64,000 nucleotides of DNA from Micromonospora luteifusca. Its GTDB lineage: Bacteria; Actinomycetota; Actinomycetes; Mycobacteriales; Micromonosporaceae. The notes below the pieces were generated by a model that worked only from the letters and a program-made list of their open reading frames with translations, was not told the origin of the DNA and searched no databases. This document shows positions 20,626 through 28,799 of this stretch, in pieces (position 1 is the stretch's first letter; each line of letters starts with the position of its first letter). Position numbers and translations under genes: made by a program. Where the stretch lies: the NCBI RefSeq assembly GCF_016907275.1, contig NZ_JAFBBP010000001.1:2346001-2410000 (forward strand), written 5' to 3'.

Positions 20626-21299
20626 GGCAGGACCGGTTTGCGGCCGGTCGCCACCACGGCGTCCGGGCGGCGCAGGTAGAGCGGGGTGAGGCGCTCGCTG
20701 GGCGCGCCCGCCCGGATCCGCTCGGCTGCCAGCAGGGCCAGCACGGTGGCGTCCGGGTACCGCGGCTCGACCCGAACGGGCAGGTCCAGGATTTCGGCGT
20801 ACCGGTGCGCCCCGTCGCCGACCGCGATCGTCGCCCCCAACTCGCGAGCGCGCGCGGCGGCGACCACCGGCGTGGACACCTCAGGCCCGACGACCCGCTC
20901 GCCAGCGCCGTCGTAGACGGCCCAGTAGAGCTCCTTGCGCCGGGCGTCGCTGGCGGCCAACACCGGCTCGCCGGACGCCGCCGGGTAACCGATGGCATCC
21001 AACGAGCAGACACCGTACGTCGGGATGCCGAGCACCTGACCCATCGTCGCGGCGGTGACCAGGCCGACCCGCAGCCCGGTGAACGGCCCCGGGCCGAGCC
21101 CGGCGACGATGGCGGCCAGGTCACGCGGGCGCGCGTCGGCATCGGCGAGGACCGCGTCCACCTGGGGCGCGAGCAGTTCGCCGTGGGCGCGGGCGTCGAC
21201 GGTGCACCGGTGCGCCCGGGACACCACGCCGTCCGCCGAGACCTCCACCAGCGCCGCGGTCACCGCGGGGGTCGAGCTGTCCACCACGAGTACGAGCAC
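20622..21299 (-). CDS. tsaB: tRNA threonylcarbamoyladenosine biosynthesis protein TsaB
   Basis: A 225-residue protein that partners TsaD and TsaE in t6A synthesis. It begins VLVLVVDSSTPAVTAAL, the ASKHA-type first strand, and has the family motif GLGPGPFTGLRVGL. The reading frame stays open for 155 codons further upstream, but that extension is only minisatellite sequence. The GTG at 21299 is the family start, and a TAGGCT -10 lies 8 nt before it, so the mRNA is probably leaderless. It heads tsaB-rimI-tsaD. Confidence 0.93.
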   Translation of the reverse strand: MLVLVVDSSTPAVTAALVEVSADGVVSRAHRCTVDARAHGELLAPQVDAVLADADARPRDLAAIVAGLGPGPFTGLRVGLVTAATMGQVLGIPTYGVCSLDAIGYPAASGEPVLAASDARRKELYWAVYDGAGERVVGPEVSTPVVAAARARELGATIAVGDGAHRYAEILDLPVRVEPRYPDATVLALLAAERIRAGAPSERLTPLYLRRPDAVVATGRKPVLP

Positions 21300-21307
21300 G
21301 GTAAGCC

Positions 21308-21313
21308 AGCCTA
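21308..21313 (-). promoter_or_regulatory. Putative -10 of the leaderless tsaB-rimI-tsaD transcript
   Basis: TAGGCT on the minus strand ends 8 nt before the tsaB GTG. This also supports the short TsaB start. Confidence 0.55.
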
Positions 21314-21470
21314 GCCGGCCCGCCAAAAGCCCCCGGTCACGCCCCGCCACCTCTCCTACCCATGCACGCCCGCCTCGGTCGGCACACGGCGCCGGCACTC
21401 CCCTGCCCCGCCACCCGCGCCGCCCCGGCCGCACGCGGCGGAGGGCTGCACGCCTTGGCCTCATGGCGGG

Positions 21471-21690
21471 GGCGGCGCACCCAGCCCCACCGGGGCGGCG
21501 CACCTGGCCACACCGGGGGCGGCGCACCCAGCCCCACCCGGGGGCGGCGCACCCAGCCACACCGGGGGCGGCGCACCCAGCCCCACCCGGGGGCGGCGCA
21601 CCCAGCCACACCCGGGGGCGGCGGCCCCAGCCACACCGGGGGCGGCGCACCTGGCCACACCCGGGGGGCGGCGCACCTGGCCAGACGGTG
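21471..21690. repeat. GC-rich minisatellite, about nine 23-26 bp units
   Basis: Nine tandem units begin at 21471, 21494, 21518, 21543, 21567, 21592, 21617, 21641 and 21667. The core is GGCGGCGCACCCAGCCACAC followed by C/G-rich filler, with CCC/CTG and CAGCC/TGGCC variants. The array fills much of the 587-nt gap (21300-21886) between tsaB and the divergent HTH gene. It keeps several frames open by chance and is unlikely to be coding. Confidence 0.9.
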
Positions 21691-21713
21691 GCGCTAGGCC
21701 GCGCGCACCTTGG

Positions 21714-21763
21714 TGAGCGGTATACCTGTGGGTCATAAATATGACTCACAGGTATACCGCTCA
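21714..21763. repeat. 50-nt palindromic element, copy 1
   Basis: Two 24-nt arms (21714-21737 and 21740-21763) pair with one mismatch around a 2-nt loop. The arm contains GGTATACCTGTG and GTCATA. It is AT-richer than its surroundings. A degenerate relative lies at 44787-44833. Confidence 0.85.
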
Positions 21764-21886
21764 TTAGGGCAAGTCCAGGTGGCAGGAGCAGTTCACTCGC
21801 CCGCCGCGGCCTCGGGCAGAGGCTGGCCAGTCGTCAATCCGCCTCAGCGGTATCCGCCACGGGTCGGGCTGGTCCACCATCCCGAC

Positions 21887-22591
21887 ATGCCAACCACGCG
21901 CCTCGTCACCCTGCTCGGCAGCACCGTTCGACAGCAGCGGCACCTACGCGACCTGACCCAGGTTGAACTGGCCGAGTTGGCCGGGGTCAGCCAGGCGGCG
22001 GTGGCCCGGATCGAGAGCGGCAACCGCGCGCCCAGCATCGCCGTGCTCGAGGCACTGCTCGCCGCGATGGACGTCCAACTGGTCGTCGGGGTCGAGCCGC
22101 TGGACGCGCACCTCGACGCACGGATCGACGACCTGGCCTCCCGCCCGATCGGCGAGCGGATCGACGGGTTGGGCCTGGATCGGATGCTGGACCGGCTCTC
22201 CGACTTTCCTCAGGTGATCACCGGGAGCACGGCGGCGTTGCTGCAGGGCGCGCCGGTGCCGGTCGAGGCCCTGGAGATCGCCGTGCGATGGCAGGACTCG
22301 AAGAGGTTCACCCGCTGGCTGGAGGCGGCATACGGCCAGCGGTGGAACGCCAGCTGGGGTGAGTTCGGCGGAGTGTGGGTGGAGCCCGAGGAGCCGGGTG
22401 AGCATCGTTGGTCGACCCGGTACGGCGAGGTCAGGGCAACAATGTGCGACGAGCTGCCCGAGACGATCGAGGTGCAGCACGGTGGGCGGATCTACCGGGT
22501 GGTGCCACTGGTCGAGCTGGAGTTGACCGAGCCACGCGCGGGCGAACTGTTGCGCCGCTACCGCGATCGGCAGGCGGCCAGCGGCGGCTGA
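21887..22591 (+). CDS. XRE-family HTH protein fused to a nucleotidyltransferase-like domain
   Basis: A 234-residue protein. The N terminus (about 10-65) is a clear Cro/CI-type helix-turn-helix (LTQVELAELAGVSQAAVARI, then IESGNRAPS). The C-terminal part (about 105-225) begins VITGSTAALLQGAPV, resembling the glycine-rich start of nucleotidyltransferase-fold proteins such as those in AbiEii/MenT-like systems. The acidic catalytic pair expected next is not recognisable (VEALEIAV), so this is probably a degenerate or sensing version. The ATG is chosen because the helix-turn-helix follows 10 residues later. No toxin or antitoxin partner is adjacent. Confidence 0.7.
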   Translation: MPTTRLVTLLGSTVRQQRHLRDLTQVELAELAGVSQAAVARIESGNRAPSIAVLEALLAAMDVQLVVGVEPLDAHLDARIDDLASRPIGERIDGLGLDRMLDRLSDFPQVITGSTAALLQGAPVPVEALEIAVRWQDSKRFTRWLEAAYGQRWNASWGEFGGVWVEPEEPGEHRWSTRYGEVRATMCDELPETIEVQHGGRIYRVVPLVELELTEPRAGELLRRYRDRQAASGG

Positions 22592-22629
22592 GCCACCGCC
22601 GACGCTCGACCAGCAGGAGCGCGACGGCG

Positions 22630-22799
22630 GGCTCAGCCGGCAGCGCAGCCTCAGCCGACGGCGGGCTCAGCCGGCAGCGCAGCCTCAGCCGACGGCAGGC
22701 TCAGCCGGCAGCGCAGCCTCAGCCGACGGCGGGCTCAGCCGGCAGCGCAGCCTCAGCCGACGGCAGGCTCAGCCGGCAGCGCAGCCTCAGCCAATGGCC
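22630..22799. repeat. 34-bp tandem repeat, five units
   Basis: Units begin at 22630, 22664, 22698, 22732 and 22766 and are exactly 34 bp, differing mainly at one position (GGCGGG or GGCAGG at the junction). The core is GGCTCAGCCGGCAGCGCAGC. The array lies between the convergent HTH gene and ung. GGCTCAGCCGGC also occurs at the ung stop codon (22818-22829). Confidence 0.92.
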
Positions 22800-22820
22800 C
22801 GGTCCCGGCGGACGGCGGGC

Positions 22821-23522
22821 TCAGCCGGCGGTGCGCTCCCAGTCGATGGTGGGCAGGCCAGCGTCGGCGAGCGCCTTGTTGGCCGCGCTGAACGGGCGGC
22901 TGCCGAGGAAGCCGCGTGGGTTCATCGGGCTGGGATGCCCGGCCTCCAACACCACGTGCTGCGGGTTGGTGACCAGGGCAGCCTTCTTGCGGGCGTAGCC
23001 GCCCCAGAGCAGGAAGACCACCCGGTCCGGCGACGCGTCCAGTGCCCTGATGGTCGCGTCGGTGAACTCCTCCCAGCCGGAGTTGGCGTGCGAGCCCGGG
23101 GTGGCCTGGCGGACGGTCAGCACTGCGTTGAGCAGCAGCACGCCCTGGGCGGCCCAACCATCGAGGTTGCCGCTGCGCGGCTTGGGGACGGCGACGTCCT
23201 CACCCAACTCCTTGAAGACGTTGCGCAACGACGGCGGCACCGTCACACCGTCTCGGACGCTGAAGCTCAGCCCGTGCGCCTGCCCGGCCCGGTGGTAAGG
23301 GTCCTGCCCGAGGATCAGCACCCGGGTGCCCTGCGGCGGGCAGAGCCGGTATGCCGAGAACAGGTCCTCCAGGGGCGGGAAGACGGTCTGCGTCGCGTAT
23401 TCCCGGGCGACGAACTCGGCCAGCGCGGCGGTGCGGACCGCATCCAGGTGCGGGGTGAGCACGGCACGCCACTGCTCCGGCAGCAGGGCCAGCAGGTCAA
23501 GGGCGGGGGCGTCGTCGGGCAT
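22821..23522 (-). CDS. ung: Uracil-DNA glycosylase (family 1)
   Basis: A 233-residue enzyme that removes uracil from DNA for base-excision repair. The water-activating motif is GQDPYH (about 72-77), with LLLNAVLTVR and the minor-groove loop HPSPMNP. The ATG (MPDDAPALDLLALLPEQW) is preceded by AGAGG. Its stop codon lies in sequence that resembles the adjacent 34-bp repeat. Confidence 0.96.
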   Translation of the reverse strand: MPDDAPALDLLALLPEQWRAVLTPHLDAVRTAALAEFVAREYATQTVFPPLEDLFSAYRLCPPQGTRVLILGQDPYHRAGQAHGLSFSVRDGVTVPPSLRNVFKELGEDVAVPKPRSGNLDGWAAQGVLLLNAVLTVRQATPGSHANSGWEEFTDATIRALDASPDRVVFLLWGGYARKKAALVTNPQHVVLEAGHPSPMNPRGFLGSRPFSAANKALADAGLPTIDWERTAG

Positions 23523-23587
23523 CAGAAACCTCTCACAGCGCGGGTCGGTCCCCCGCACTCTAGGCATCGGGTACGACAGCCGCCGAC

Positions 23588-24070
23588 CTAACCCAGGTCG
23601 GCGAGCCGCCGCGCCCAGTCGCCACCGATCGGGTCCAGCTCGATGATCCGGGTGTCGTCGTCGCGGCGGTCGATGCGGACCCGCAGGTGCGCGTCGACCA
23701 ACTGCTCCACCAGGCCCTCGCCCCACTCCACCACGGTCACCGAATCGTCCACCGAGGCGTCGAGGTCCAGGTCGTCGATCTCGGCGCGGGGATCGGTGGC
23801 GGCACCCAACCGGTACGCGTCGGCGTGCACCAGGGCCACCCGGCCGCCCCGGGACGGATCGGGTCGGTGCACCCGGGCGATCACGAAAGTCGGCGAGGTG
23901 ACGTCCCCGAGGACACCGAGCCCGGCACCGATGCCCTGGGTGAGCGCGGTCTTGCCGGCGCCCAGCGGGCCCGTCAACAACACCAGGTCACCTGCTCGCA
24001 GCAGCCCGGCGAGACGCCGGCCGAACTCCCGAGTGTCCTCGACGGTCGGCAGCTTGACGACGTGACTCAC
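23588..24070 (-). CDS. tsaE: tRNA threonylcarbamoyladenosine biosynthesis ATPase TsaE
   Basis: A 160-residue P-loop ATPase required for turnover of the TsaB-TsaD complex. Walker A is GPLGAGKTALTQG (about 34-46), and SPTFVIARVH, HADAYRL and VVEWGEGL are family motifs. The GTG start overlaps the upstream hydrolase stop by 4 nt (GTGA). It is in the alr-hydrolase-tsaE run of minus-strand genes. Confidence 0.95.
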   Translation of the reverse strand: MSHVVKLPTVEDTREFGRRLAGLLRAGDLVLLTGPLGAGKTALTQGIGAGLGVLGDVTSPTFVIARVHRPDPSRGGRVALVHADAYRLGAATDPRAEIDDLDLDASVDDSVTVVEWGEGLVEQLVDAHLRVRIDRRDDDTRIIELDPIGGDWARRLADLG

Positions 24071-25170
24071 CGTTCCTCCGGCTCTGGAAGTGATTCGAGG
24101 AACCGCGCGAGCGCGGCATCGACCTCGTCAGCGTGCTCCAACATCACCACGTGACCGCTGTCCTTGATCTTGACGAACTCGGCGTGCGGCAGGCGCCGGA
24201 CGATCTCCTCGGAGTGGGTCACCGGGGTAATCATGTCCTTGTCGCCGACCACCACCAGCACCGGAGTCGCGGCCAGCGCCGCCAGCGCCGGGAAGCGCGA
24301 GTGGGTGGCCAGGGTCCGCAGGTAGCGGGTCACTGTGTCCGCCGACGTCCGGGAGTTCATCGTCTCCACGTAGGACACCAGCGACGGGCTGGGTTTGCGG
24401 GTGCCGAAGCCGTACTTGCGGGTCAGCAGCCAGGCCACGTTCGACGTCGACTTGCGGGCCTTGTCGATCACCGGCCCGCCGTACCGGGTGGCGTTGCTGA
24501 CCATGTACAGCACCGGGCCGCCGACCCGGCCGAGCAGCGCGGGCGCGACCAGCTTGGTCTCGGCGATGAGCCCGCCCGAGGTGGCCATCAGGACCGTGCC
24601 CACCACCCGGTCACCGAACAGCTCCGGGAACAACTCGGCGAACGCCATGATGGTCATGCCGCCCATCGAGTGACCGACCAGCACCAGCGGCCCGTCCGGG
24701 GCGGTGCGGTCGATCACCTGGCGCAGCGTCCGGCCGAGCACCGCGAGGTCGTACTCCCCGGTCTCCAACCGGCCGGACCGACCATGACCGGGCTGGTCGT
24801 ACGCCACGACCCGGTAGTCACCTCGGGCCGCGAGCATCTGGCGCTGAAAGTGGAACGTCCCCATGTCCAGGCAGAAGCCGTGCACCAGCACCACCGTCGG
24901 ATGCCCCGGCACCGGCCTGGTCGGCTCGACCACCTCGACGTGGATGTCCGTGCCGTCCGGCAGCTCCAGACGGAACGCCTCGTCGTACCGTTGCTCGCCG
25001 AACGTCTCGTGCGCGTAGCGGTCGGCCGGGTCGGCCTTGAGCCGGCGGACCAGGGTGCGCTCGGTCGCGACGCCGGCCGCCAGACCCGCCGCCGCGACCC
25101 CGACCGCAGCCCCGAGGATCCCCGCGACCCGGCCCGCCGCGGTCCGCGGACGCGGAATGCGATAGCTCAC
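24067..25170 (-). CDS. Alpha/beta hydrolase
   Basis: A 367-residue protein. The first 35 residues contain a hydrophobic, Ala/Gly-rich segment that may be a membrane anchor or signal. The alpha/beta-hydrolase fold follows, with the oxyanion motif VLVHGFCLDMG, the nucleophile elbow GHSMGG (serine), the acid region VVVGDKDMITP and a late histidine in DSGHVVMLEH. It is a likely esterase or lipase of unknown substrate. Homologues occupy the same site between alr and tsaE in other actinobacteria. Start GTG is followed by a basic leader. Confidence 0.9.
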   Translation of the reverse strand: MSYRIPRPRTAAGRVAGILGAAVGVAAAGLAAGVATERTLVRRLKADPADRYAHETFGEQRYDEAFRLELPDGTDIHVEVVEPTRPVPGHPTVVLVHGFCLDMGTFHFQRQMLAARGDYRVVAYDQPGHGRSGRLETGEYDLAVLGRTLRQVIDRTAPDGPLVLVGHSMGGMTIMAFAELFPELFGDRVVGTVLMATSGGLIAETKLVAPALLGRVGGPVLYMVSNATRYGGPVIDKARKSTSNVAWLLTRKYGFGTRKPSPSLVSYVETMNSRTSADTVTRYLRTLATHSRFPALAALAATPVLVVVGDKDMITPVTHSEEIVRRLPHAEFVKIKDSGHVVMLEHADEVDAALARFLESLPEPEER

Positions 25171-25225
25171 GGCGCCACCCTGGTTCGCGACTGCGGGGCT
25201 CGCAACCCCGGCTCAATCCTCACGC

Positions 25226-26344
25226 TCACGGCCGCTCGCCGTCATAGACCCGCGGCACACGGGTGCTGCCGAACCGGGTGACGATCTCGTAGTTGATCGT
25301 GCCGACCGCCTCGGCCCAGTCGTCGGCCGTGGGCTCGCCGTCGATACCGCTCCCGAAGAGGGTCGCCACGTCGCCGTCAGCCACCGGGTCGTCGCCGCAG
25401 TCGAGCACGAACTGGTCCATGCAGACCCGCCCCGAGATCGTCCGCCGTACGCCGCCGAGCTGCACCGGCCCGGTGTTGGAGGCGTGCCGGGGAACCCCGT
25501 CGGCGTACCCCAGTGGCACCACGGCCAGGTTCGCCTCGCTCGCAGTGGTGTAGGTGTGCCCGTAGGAGACGCCGGTGCCGGCGGGCACCCGCTTGCTGAG
25601 CATCACCCGGGCGCGCGCGGTCATCGCCGGCCGCAGCCCGTAGGTCTCACCGGCCACCGGGGAGAGCCCGTAGATGGCCAGACCGGGGCGGACCAGGTCG
25701 AAGTGGGTGTCCGGGCGGGTCAGAGTCGCCGCCGAGTTGGCCAGGTGCCGCCAGCGCGGGCGCAGCCCGGCCCGCTCGACCATGGCCAGCCCCTCGTGGA
25801 AGACGGCCACCTGACGGTCGGTGGTGGGGTGGCCGGGCATGTCCGCGTACACGAAGTGGCTCCACACGCCGACCACCTCGACCAGGCCGTCGGCCTGCGC
25901 CTTCGCGGCGGCGTCCAGCAGCGCCGGCCAGTCGGCGACGGTCGCCCCGCCCCGGGACAGCCCGGTGTCGATCTTCAGGTGCAGGCGGGCGGGGCGCCCG
26001 GCGAGCCGGCTCGCCTCGATCATCTCGTTCAGCTGCGGCAGGCTGGCGGCACCCAGGTCCACCCCGGCGCTGACCCCCTCGTGCAGCGGCAGCCCCGGCG
26101 CGAGCAGCCAGGCCAGCACCGGCACGGTCACCCCGGCCCGACGCAGGGTGAGCGCCTCGTCGAGGGTGCAGACACCGAGCCAGTCCGCCCCGGCGTCGAG
26201 CGCCGCGCGGGCGGCCGGAAGCATCCCGTGGCCGTATCCGTCAGCCTTCACCACGGCCATCAGCTCGGCCGTGGTGCCGGAGCGGAGCGTGCTCACGTTC
26301 TCGCGGATCGCGTCAAGATCGACGCGTACCTCGGCCTGCCACAT
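25226..26344 (-). CDS. alr: Alanine racemase
   Basis: A 372-residue PLP enzyme that makes D-alanine for peptidoglycan. The cofactor lysine is in AVVKADGYGHG (Lys33). The second catalytic residue, tyrosine, is expected in VSYGHTYTT, and the C-terminal beta domain carries GRVCMDQFVLD. The ATG (MWQAEVRVDLDAI) has no ribosome site, but TAGGCT lies 6 nt upstream, so the mRNA is probably leaderless. It is followed by the hydrolase and tsaE. Confidence 0.97.
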   Translation of the reverse strand: MWQAEVRVDLDAIRENVSTLRSGTTAELMAVVKADGYGHGMLPAARAALDAGADWLGVCTLDEALTLRRAGVTVPVLAWLLAPGLPLHEGVSAGVDLGAASLPQLNEMIEASRLAGRPARLHLKIDTGLSRGGATVADWPALLDAAAKAQADGLVEVVGVWSHFVYADMPGHPTTDRQVAVFHEGLAMVERAGLRPRWRHLANSAATLTRPDTHFDLVRPGLAIYGLSPVAGETYGLRPAMTARARVMLSKRVPAGTGVSYGHTYTTASEANLAVVPLGYADGVPRHASNTGPVQLGGVRRTISGRVCMDQFVLDCGDDPVADGDVATLFGSGIDGEPTADDWAEAVGTINYEIVTRFGSTRVPRVYDGERP

Positions 26345-26350
26345 GCGCCC

Positions 26351-26356
26351 AGCCTA
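26351..26356 (-). promoter_or_regulatory. Putative -10 of the leaderless alr transcript
   Basis: TAGGCT on the minus strand ends 6 nt before the alr ATG. Confidence 0.55.
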
Positions 26357-26434
26357 CTTTCCGCCGAGATCACCGCGGGCGGCGACGCATGTCCCGGACA
26401 GTCGATCCGGTCGTCCCACCTGGAACCGGCCCGA

Positions 26435-27904
26435 TCAGCCCAGCCGGGCGACGACCGGGCGCAGGGCGGTCATCACGTCGGGCGCGGTCACCGGCCCACC
26501 CCGGGCCGCCTCCCGGCCGGCGAGCCCGTGCAGGTACGCAGCCGAGGCCGCAGCCCGTTCGGCGGGCACTCCGGCCGCCAGCAGTGAGCCGAGCAGCCCG
26601 GCCAGCACGTCGCCGGTGCCTCCGGTGGCCAGTGCCGGGGTGCCGGTCGGGTTGACGTACGCCCGACCGTCTGGCGTGCCGATCACCGTGCGGTCCCCCT
26701 TGAGCAGCACCACCGCGTTCATCCAGGCGGCCAGCCGCAACGCGGCGCCGACCCGGTCGGCGCCGGGCTCCTCCCCGCAGAGTCGGGTGAACTCCCGGTC
26801 GTGTGGGGTGACCACGATCGGCGCGTCCCGCCCGCGCAGCCGGTCGGCGAGCGAGCCGTCCACCAGCAGGGTCAACGCGTCGGCGTCGAGCACCACCGGC
26901 ACCGGGGCGGCCAGCACGGCGCGCAGTTCGGCGGCCGCGTCCGCACCGGTGCCCAGCCCGGAGCCGCAGACCCAGGCCTGCACCCGGCCCGCGTCGCCGA
27001 CCCGCCCACTGGCGATCACCGAGGGGTGCTGGTGCAGCACCTCTGTGCGGGCGCTGCCGGCGTAGCGGACCAGGCCGGTCGGCCCGGCCAGAGCGCCACC
27101 CACGGAGAGCACCGCCGCACCCGGGTAGGTCGCCGAGCCGGTCGCCACGCCCACCACGCCCCGGGTGTACTTCTCCGAGGCCGGGGACAGCTGTGGCCAC
27201 CAGTCGACCAGGTCGGACCACTCGGTGACCCGCAGCGCCGGGGTGCCGCGCAGCCACGGGCGCAGCCCGATGTCGACCAGCTCCACCTGCCCGGCCAGGA
27301 CCGCGGCCGGCCCGACCACCAGTGCGGGCTTCAACGCGCCGAAGGCCACCGTCACGTCGGCGCGGACCGCGGTGGGCCGGCCGGACGCGGACAGCGGCAC
27401 GTCGCCGGTGTCCACCGCGACCCCGCTCGGCACGTCCACCGCCAGCACCGTGGAGCGGTTGCCATCGCGCCCACGCAGCTCGCCGAGGCGCTGGACCACC
27501 TCGTCCGCGTTCGCCCGCAGACCTCCGGTGCCGCCGATGCCGATGATGCCGTCGAGGACCAGGTCCACCGGGCCGGTCGGACGGTCCACCAGTCGCCCGC
27601 CGGCAGCGCGCAGCGCGGCCAGCCCGGCGGCGTGCGCACGCCCGGGGGTGAGGAGCAGGGCGGACACGTCGACACCCCGGCGGGCCAGTCGCTCACCGGC
27701 GTACAGCGCGTCGCCACCGTTGTCGCCGGAGCCGACCAGCAGCAGCACCCGGCCGCCGTAGACCCCGCCCCGCTCGGCGAGCAGCAGCGCGGACCGGCGG
27801 GCCAGCCCGGCTGCGGCCCGCTGCATCAGCGTCCCCTCCGGCAGCGTGCCCATCAGCCCCGCCTCGGCCGCCCGTACGTCGGCCACCCGCCACACCGATC
27901 TCAT
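26435..27904 (-). CDS. nnr: Bifunctional NAD(P)H-hydrate epimerase / ADP-dependent dehydratase
   Basis: A 489-residue fusion that repairs hydrated NAD(P)H. The N-terminal YjeF_N epimerase domain (about 1-210) has GSGDNGGDALYAGERLARRG and LAVDVPSGVAVDTG. The C-terminal ribokinase-like dehydratase domain (about 225-489) has VVLDADALTLL, TPHDREFTRL and the GTGDVLAGLLG catalytic loop. I placed the start at the second methionine (MRSVWRVADVRAAE), the usual family N terminus. It is downstream of acpS and upstream of alr on the same strand. Confidence 0.95.
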   Translation of the reverse strand: MRSVWRVADVRAAEAGLMGTLPEGTLMQRAAAGLARRSALLLAERGGVYGGRVLLLVGSGDNGGDALYAGERLARRGVDVSALLLTPGRAHAAGLAALRAAGGRLVDRPTGPVDLVLDGIIGIGGTGGLRANADEVVQRLGELRGRDGNRSTVLAVDVPSGVAVDTGDVPLSASGRPTAVRADVTVAFGALKPALVVGPAAVLAGQVELVDIGLRPWLRGTPALRVTEWSDLVDWWPQLSPASEKYTRGVVGVATGSATYPGAAVLSVGGALAGPTGLVRYAGSARTEVLHQHPSVIASGRVGDAGRVQAWVCGSGLGTGADAAAELRAVLAAPVPVVLDADALTLLVDGSLADRLRGRDAPIVVTPHDREFTRLCGEEPGADRVGAALRLAAWMNAVVLLKGDRTVIGTPDGRAYVNPTGTPALATGGTGDVLAGLLGSLLAAGVPAERAAASAAYLHGLAGREAARGGPVTAPDVMTALRPVVARLG

Positions 27905-27959
27905 GCCACCGTGTCCCATTCCGTTCGCGGGTGGACCCGATCGGCCCGCCCGGCCGACG

Positions 27960-28328
27960 TCACCGTTCCGCGACCACCATCGCCGACGCGATTCCCCCGT
28001 CGTGCGACAACGAGAGGTGCCAGTGGTTGACCCCCCGCGCGTCGGCCGCCGCCGCGACGGTGCCGGCGACGGCCAGCCAGGGACGGCCGTCCGGGTCGGA
28101 CACGATCTCGCAGTCGTGCCAGTGCAGCCCGGTCGGAGCGCCGAGCGCCTTGGCGACGGCCTCCTTCGCGGCGAACCGACCGGCGAGCGACTCCGGTGAG
28201 CGCGGGTTGCCGGAGCGGGTCTGCCGCTCGGCTGGGGTGAAGAGTCGGTCGGCGAGCAGCGGCGTCCGTGCCAGGGCCCGGGCGAACCGGTCGACCAGGA
28301 CGACGTCGATGCCGACAGCGACGATCAC
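27960..28328 (-). CDS. acpS: Holo-[acyl-carrier-protein] synthase
   Basis: A 122-residue AcpS that attaches 4'-phosphopantetheine to acyl carrier protein. The metal-binding motifs [10 protein letters not shown] and [16 protein letters not shown] are present, as is the C-terminal [19 protein letters not shown]. Two GTG codons (28331 and 28328) can start it. I prefer 28328 because TAGGGT lies 6 nt before it, matching other leaderless genes here; the difference is one residue. Confidence 0.94.
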   Translation of the reverse strand: MIVAVGIDVVLVDRFARALARTPLLADRLFTPAERQTRSGNPRSPESLAGRFAAKEAVAKALGAPTGLHWHDCEIVSDPDGRPWLAVAGTVAAAADARGVNHWHLSLSHDGGIASAMVVAER

Positions 28329-28334
28329 CACACC

Positions 28335-28340
28335 ACCCTA
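28335..28340 (-). promoter_or_regulatory. Putative -10 of a leaderless acpS transcript
   Basis: TAGGGT on the minus strand lies 6 nt before the GTG at 28328. Confidence 0.45.
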
Positions 28341-28502
28341 CCGGTGGCCGGGGCCGCAGATTAGCCGTCGGGACCGCCGTGGGCAACGCCTGTGGACACA
28401 CCGGGGTACGGCCCATCGCCGGCTGTCCACAGGGCACCGCGGGGTCGCCGGGGCCCGCTTAGCGTCAGCTCGTCGATGCCGATCGTCCACGGGGGTGTGG
28501 TC

Positions 28503-28799
28503 ATGAGCGATGGGTCGTTCAGTGTCAGGCCGGAGGAGCTGCGGGCGGTTGCCGTCACCCTCGACGACGAGGCGCACCGGCTGGCGGTGGGTCTCGCGGG
28601 GGTGCCCGGGTTGCTGGTGGCGGCGCCCGAGTGGCGAGCTGGCGCGGCTCTGGCCGGGCTGGAGGCAGCCGGGCATGCCTGGTTCTGCCGGCTGGGTGCC
28701 CAGGTCGCGGTGACCTCCGCTGCGGTCCGGGAGGCGGCCGAGGCGTACGAGGCGGTGGACGACCGAGCCGCTGACCGCCTCGCCGCTCTGCCCCGGTGA
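28503..28799 (+). CDS. EspC-like type VII secretion target protein
   Basis: A 98-residue helical protein. FSVRPEELRAVAVTLDDEAHRLAVGL, then PEWRAGAALAGLEAAGHAWF and a final long Ala-rich helix are the layout of actinobacterial type VII secretion target (EspC-type) proteins. The ATG follows GGGGGTG, and an in-frame ATG 9 codons upstream is an alternative. TAGCGT at 28460-28465 may be its -10. The stop overlaps the start of the next gene by 4 nt, so the two products probably act together. Secretion is inferred; no ESX machinery lies in this window. Confidence 0.7.
   Translation: MSDGSFSVRPEELRAVAVTLDDEAHRLAVGLAGVPGLLVAAPEWRAGAALAGLEAAGHAWFCRLGAQVAVTSAAVREAAEAYEAVDDRAADRLAALPR

Noticed and set aside
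21300..21764. An N-terminal extension of TsaB through the minisatellite
   Set aside because: The extension is only repeat translation (RRPG/CAAP units). The TsaB family starts at the GTG at 21299, which also has a -10 just upstream.
21471..22799. CRISPR arrays at the two repeat tracts
   Set aside because: Units are contiguous tandem repeats without unique spacers, and no cas genes are present.
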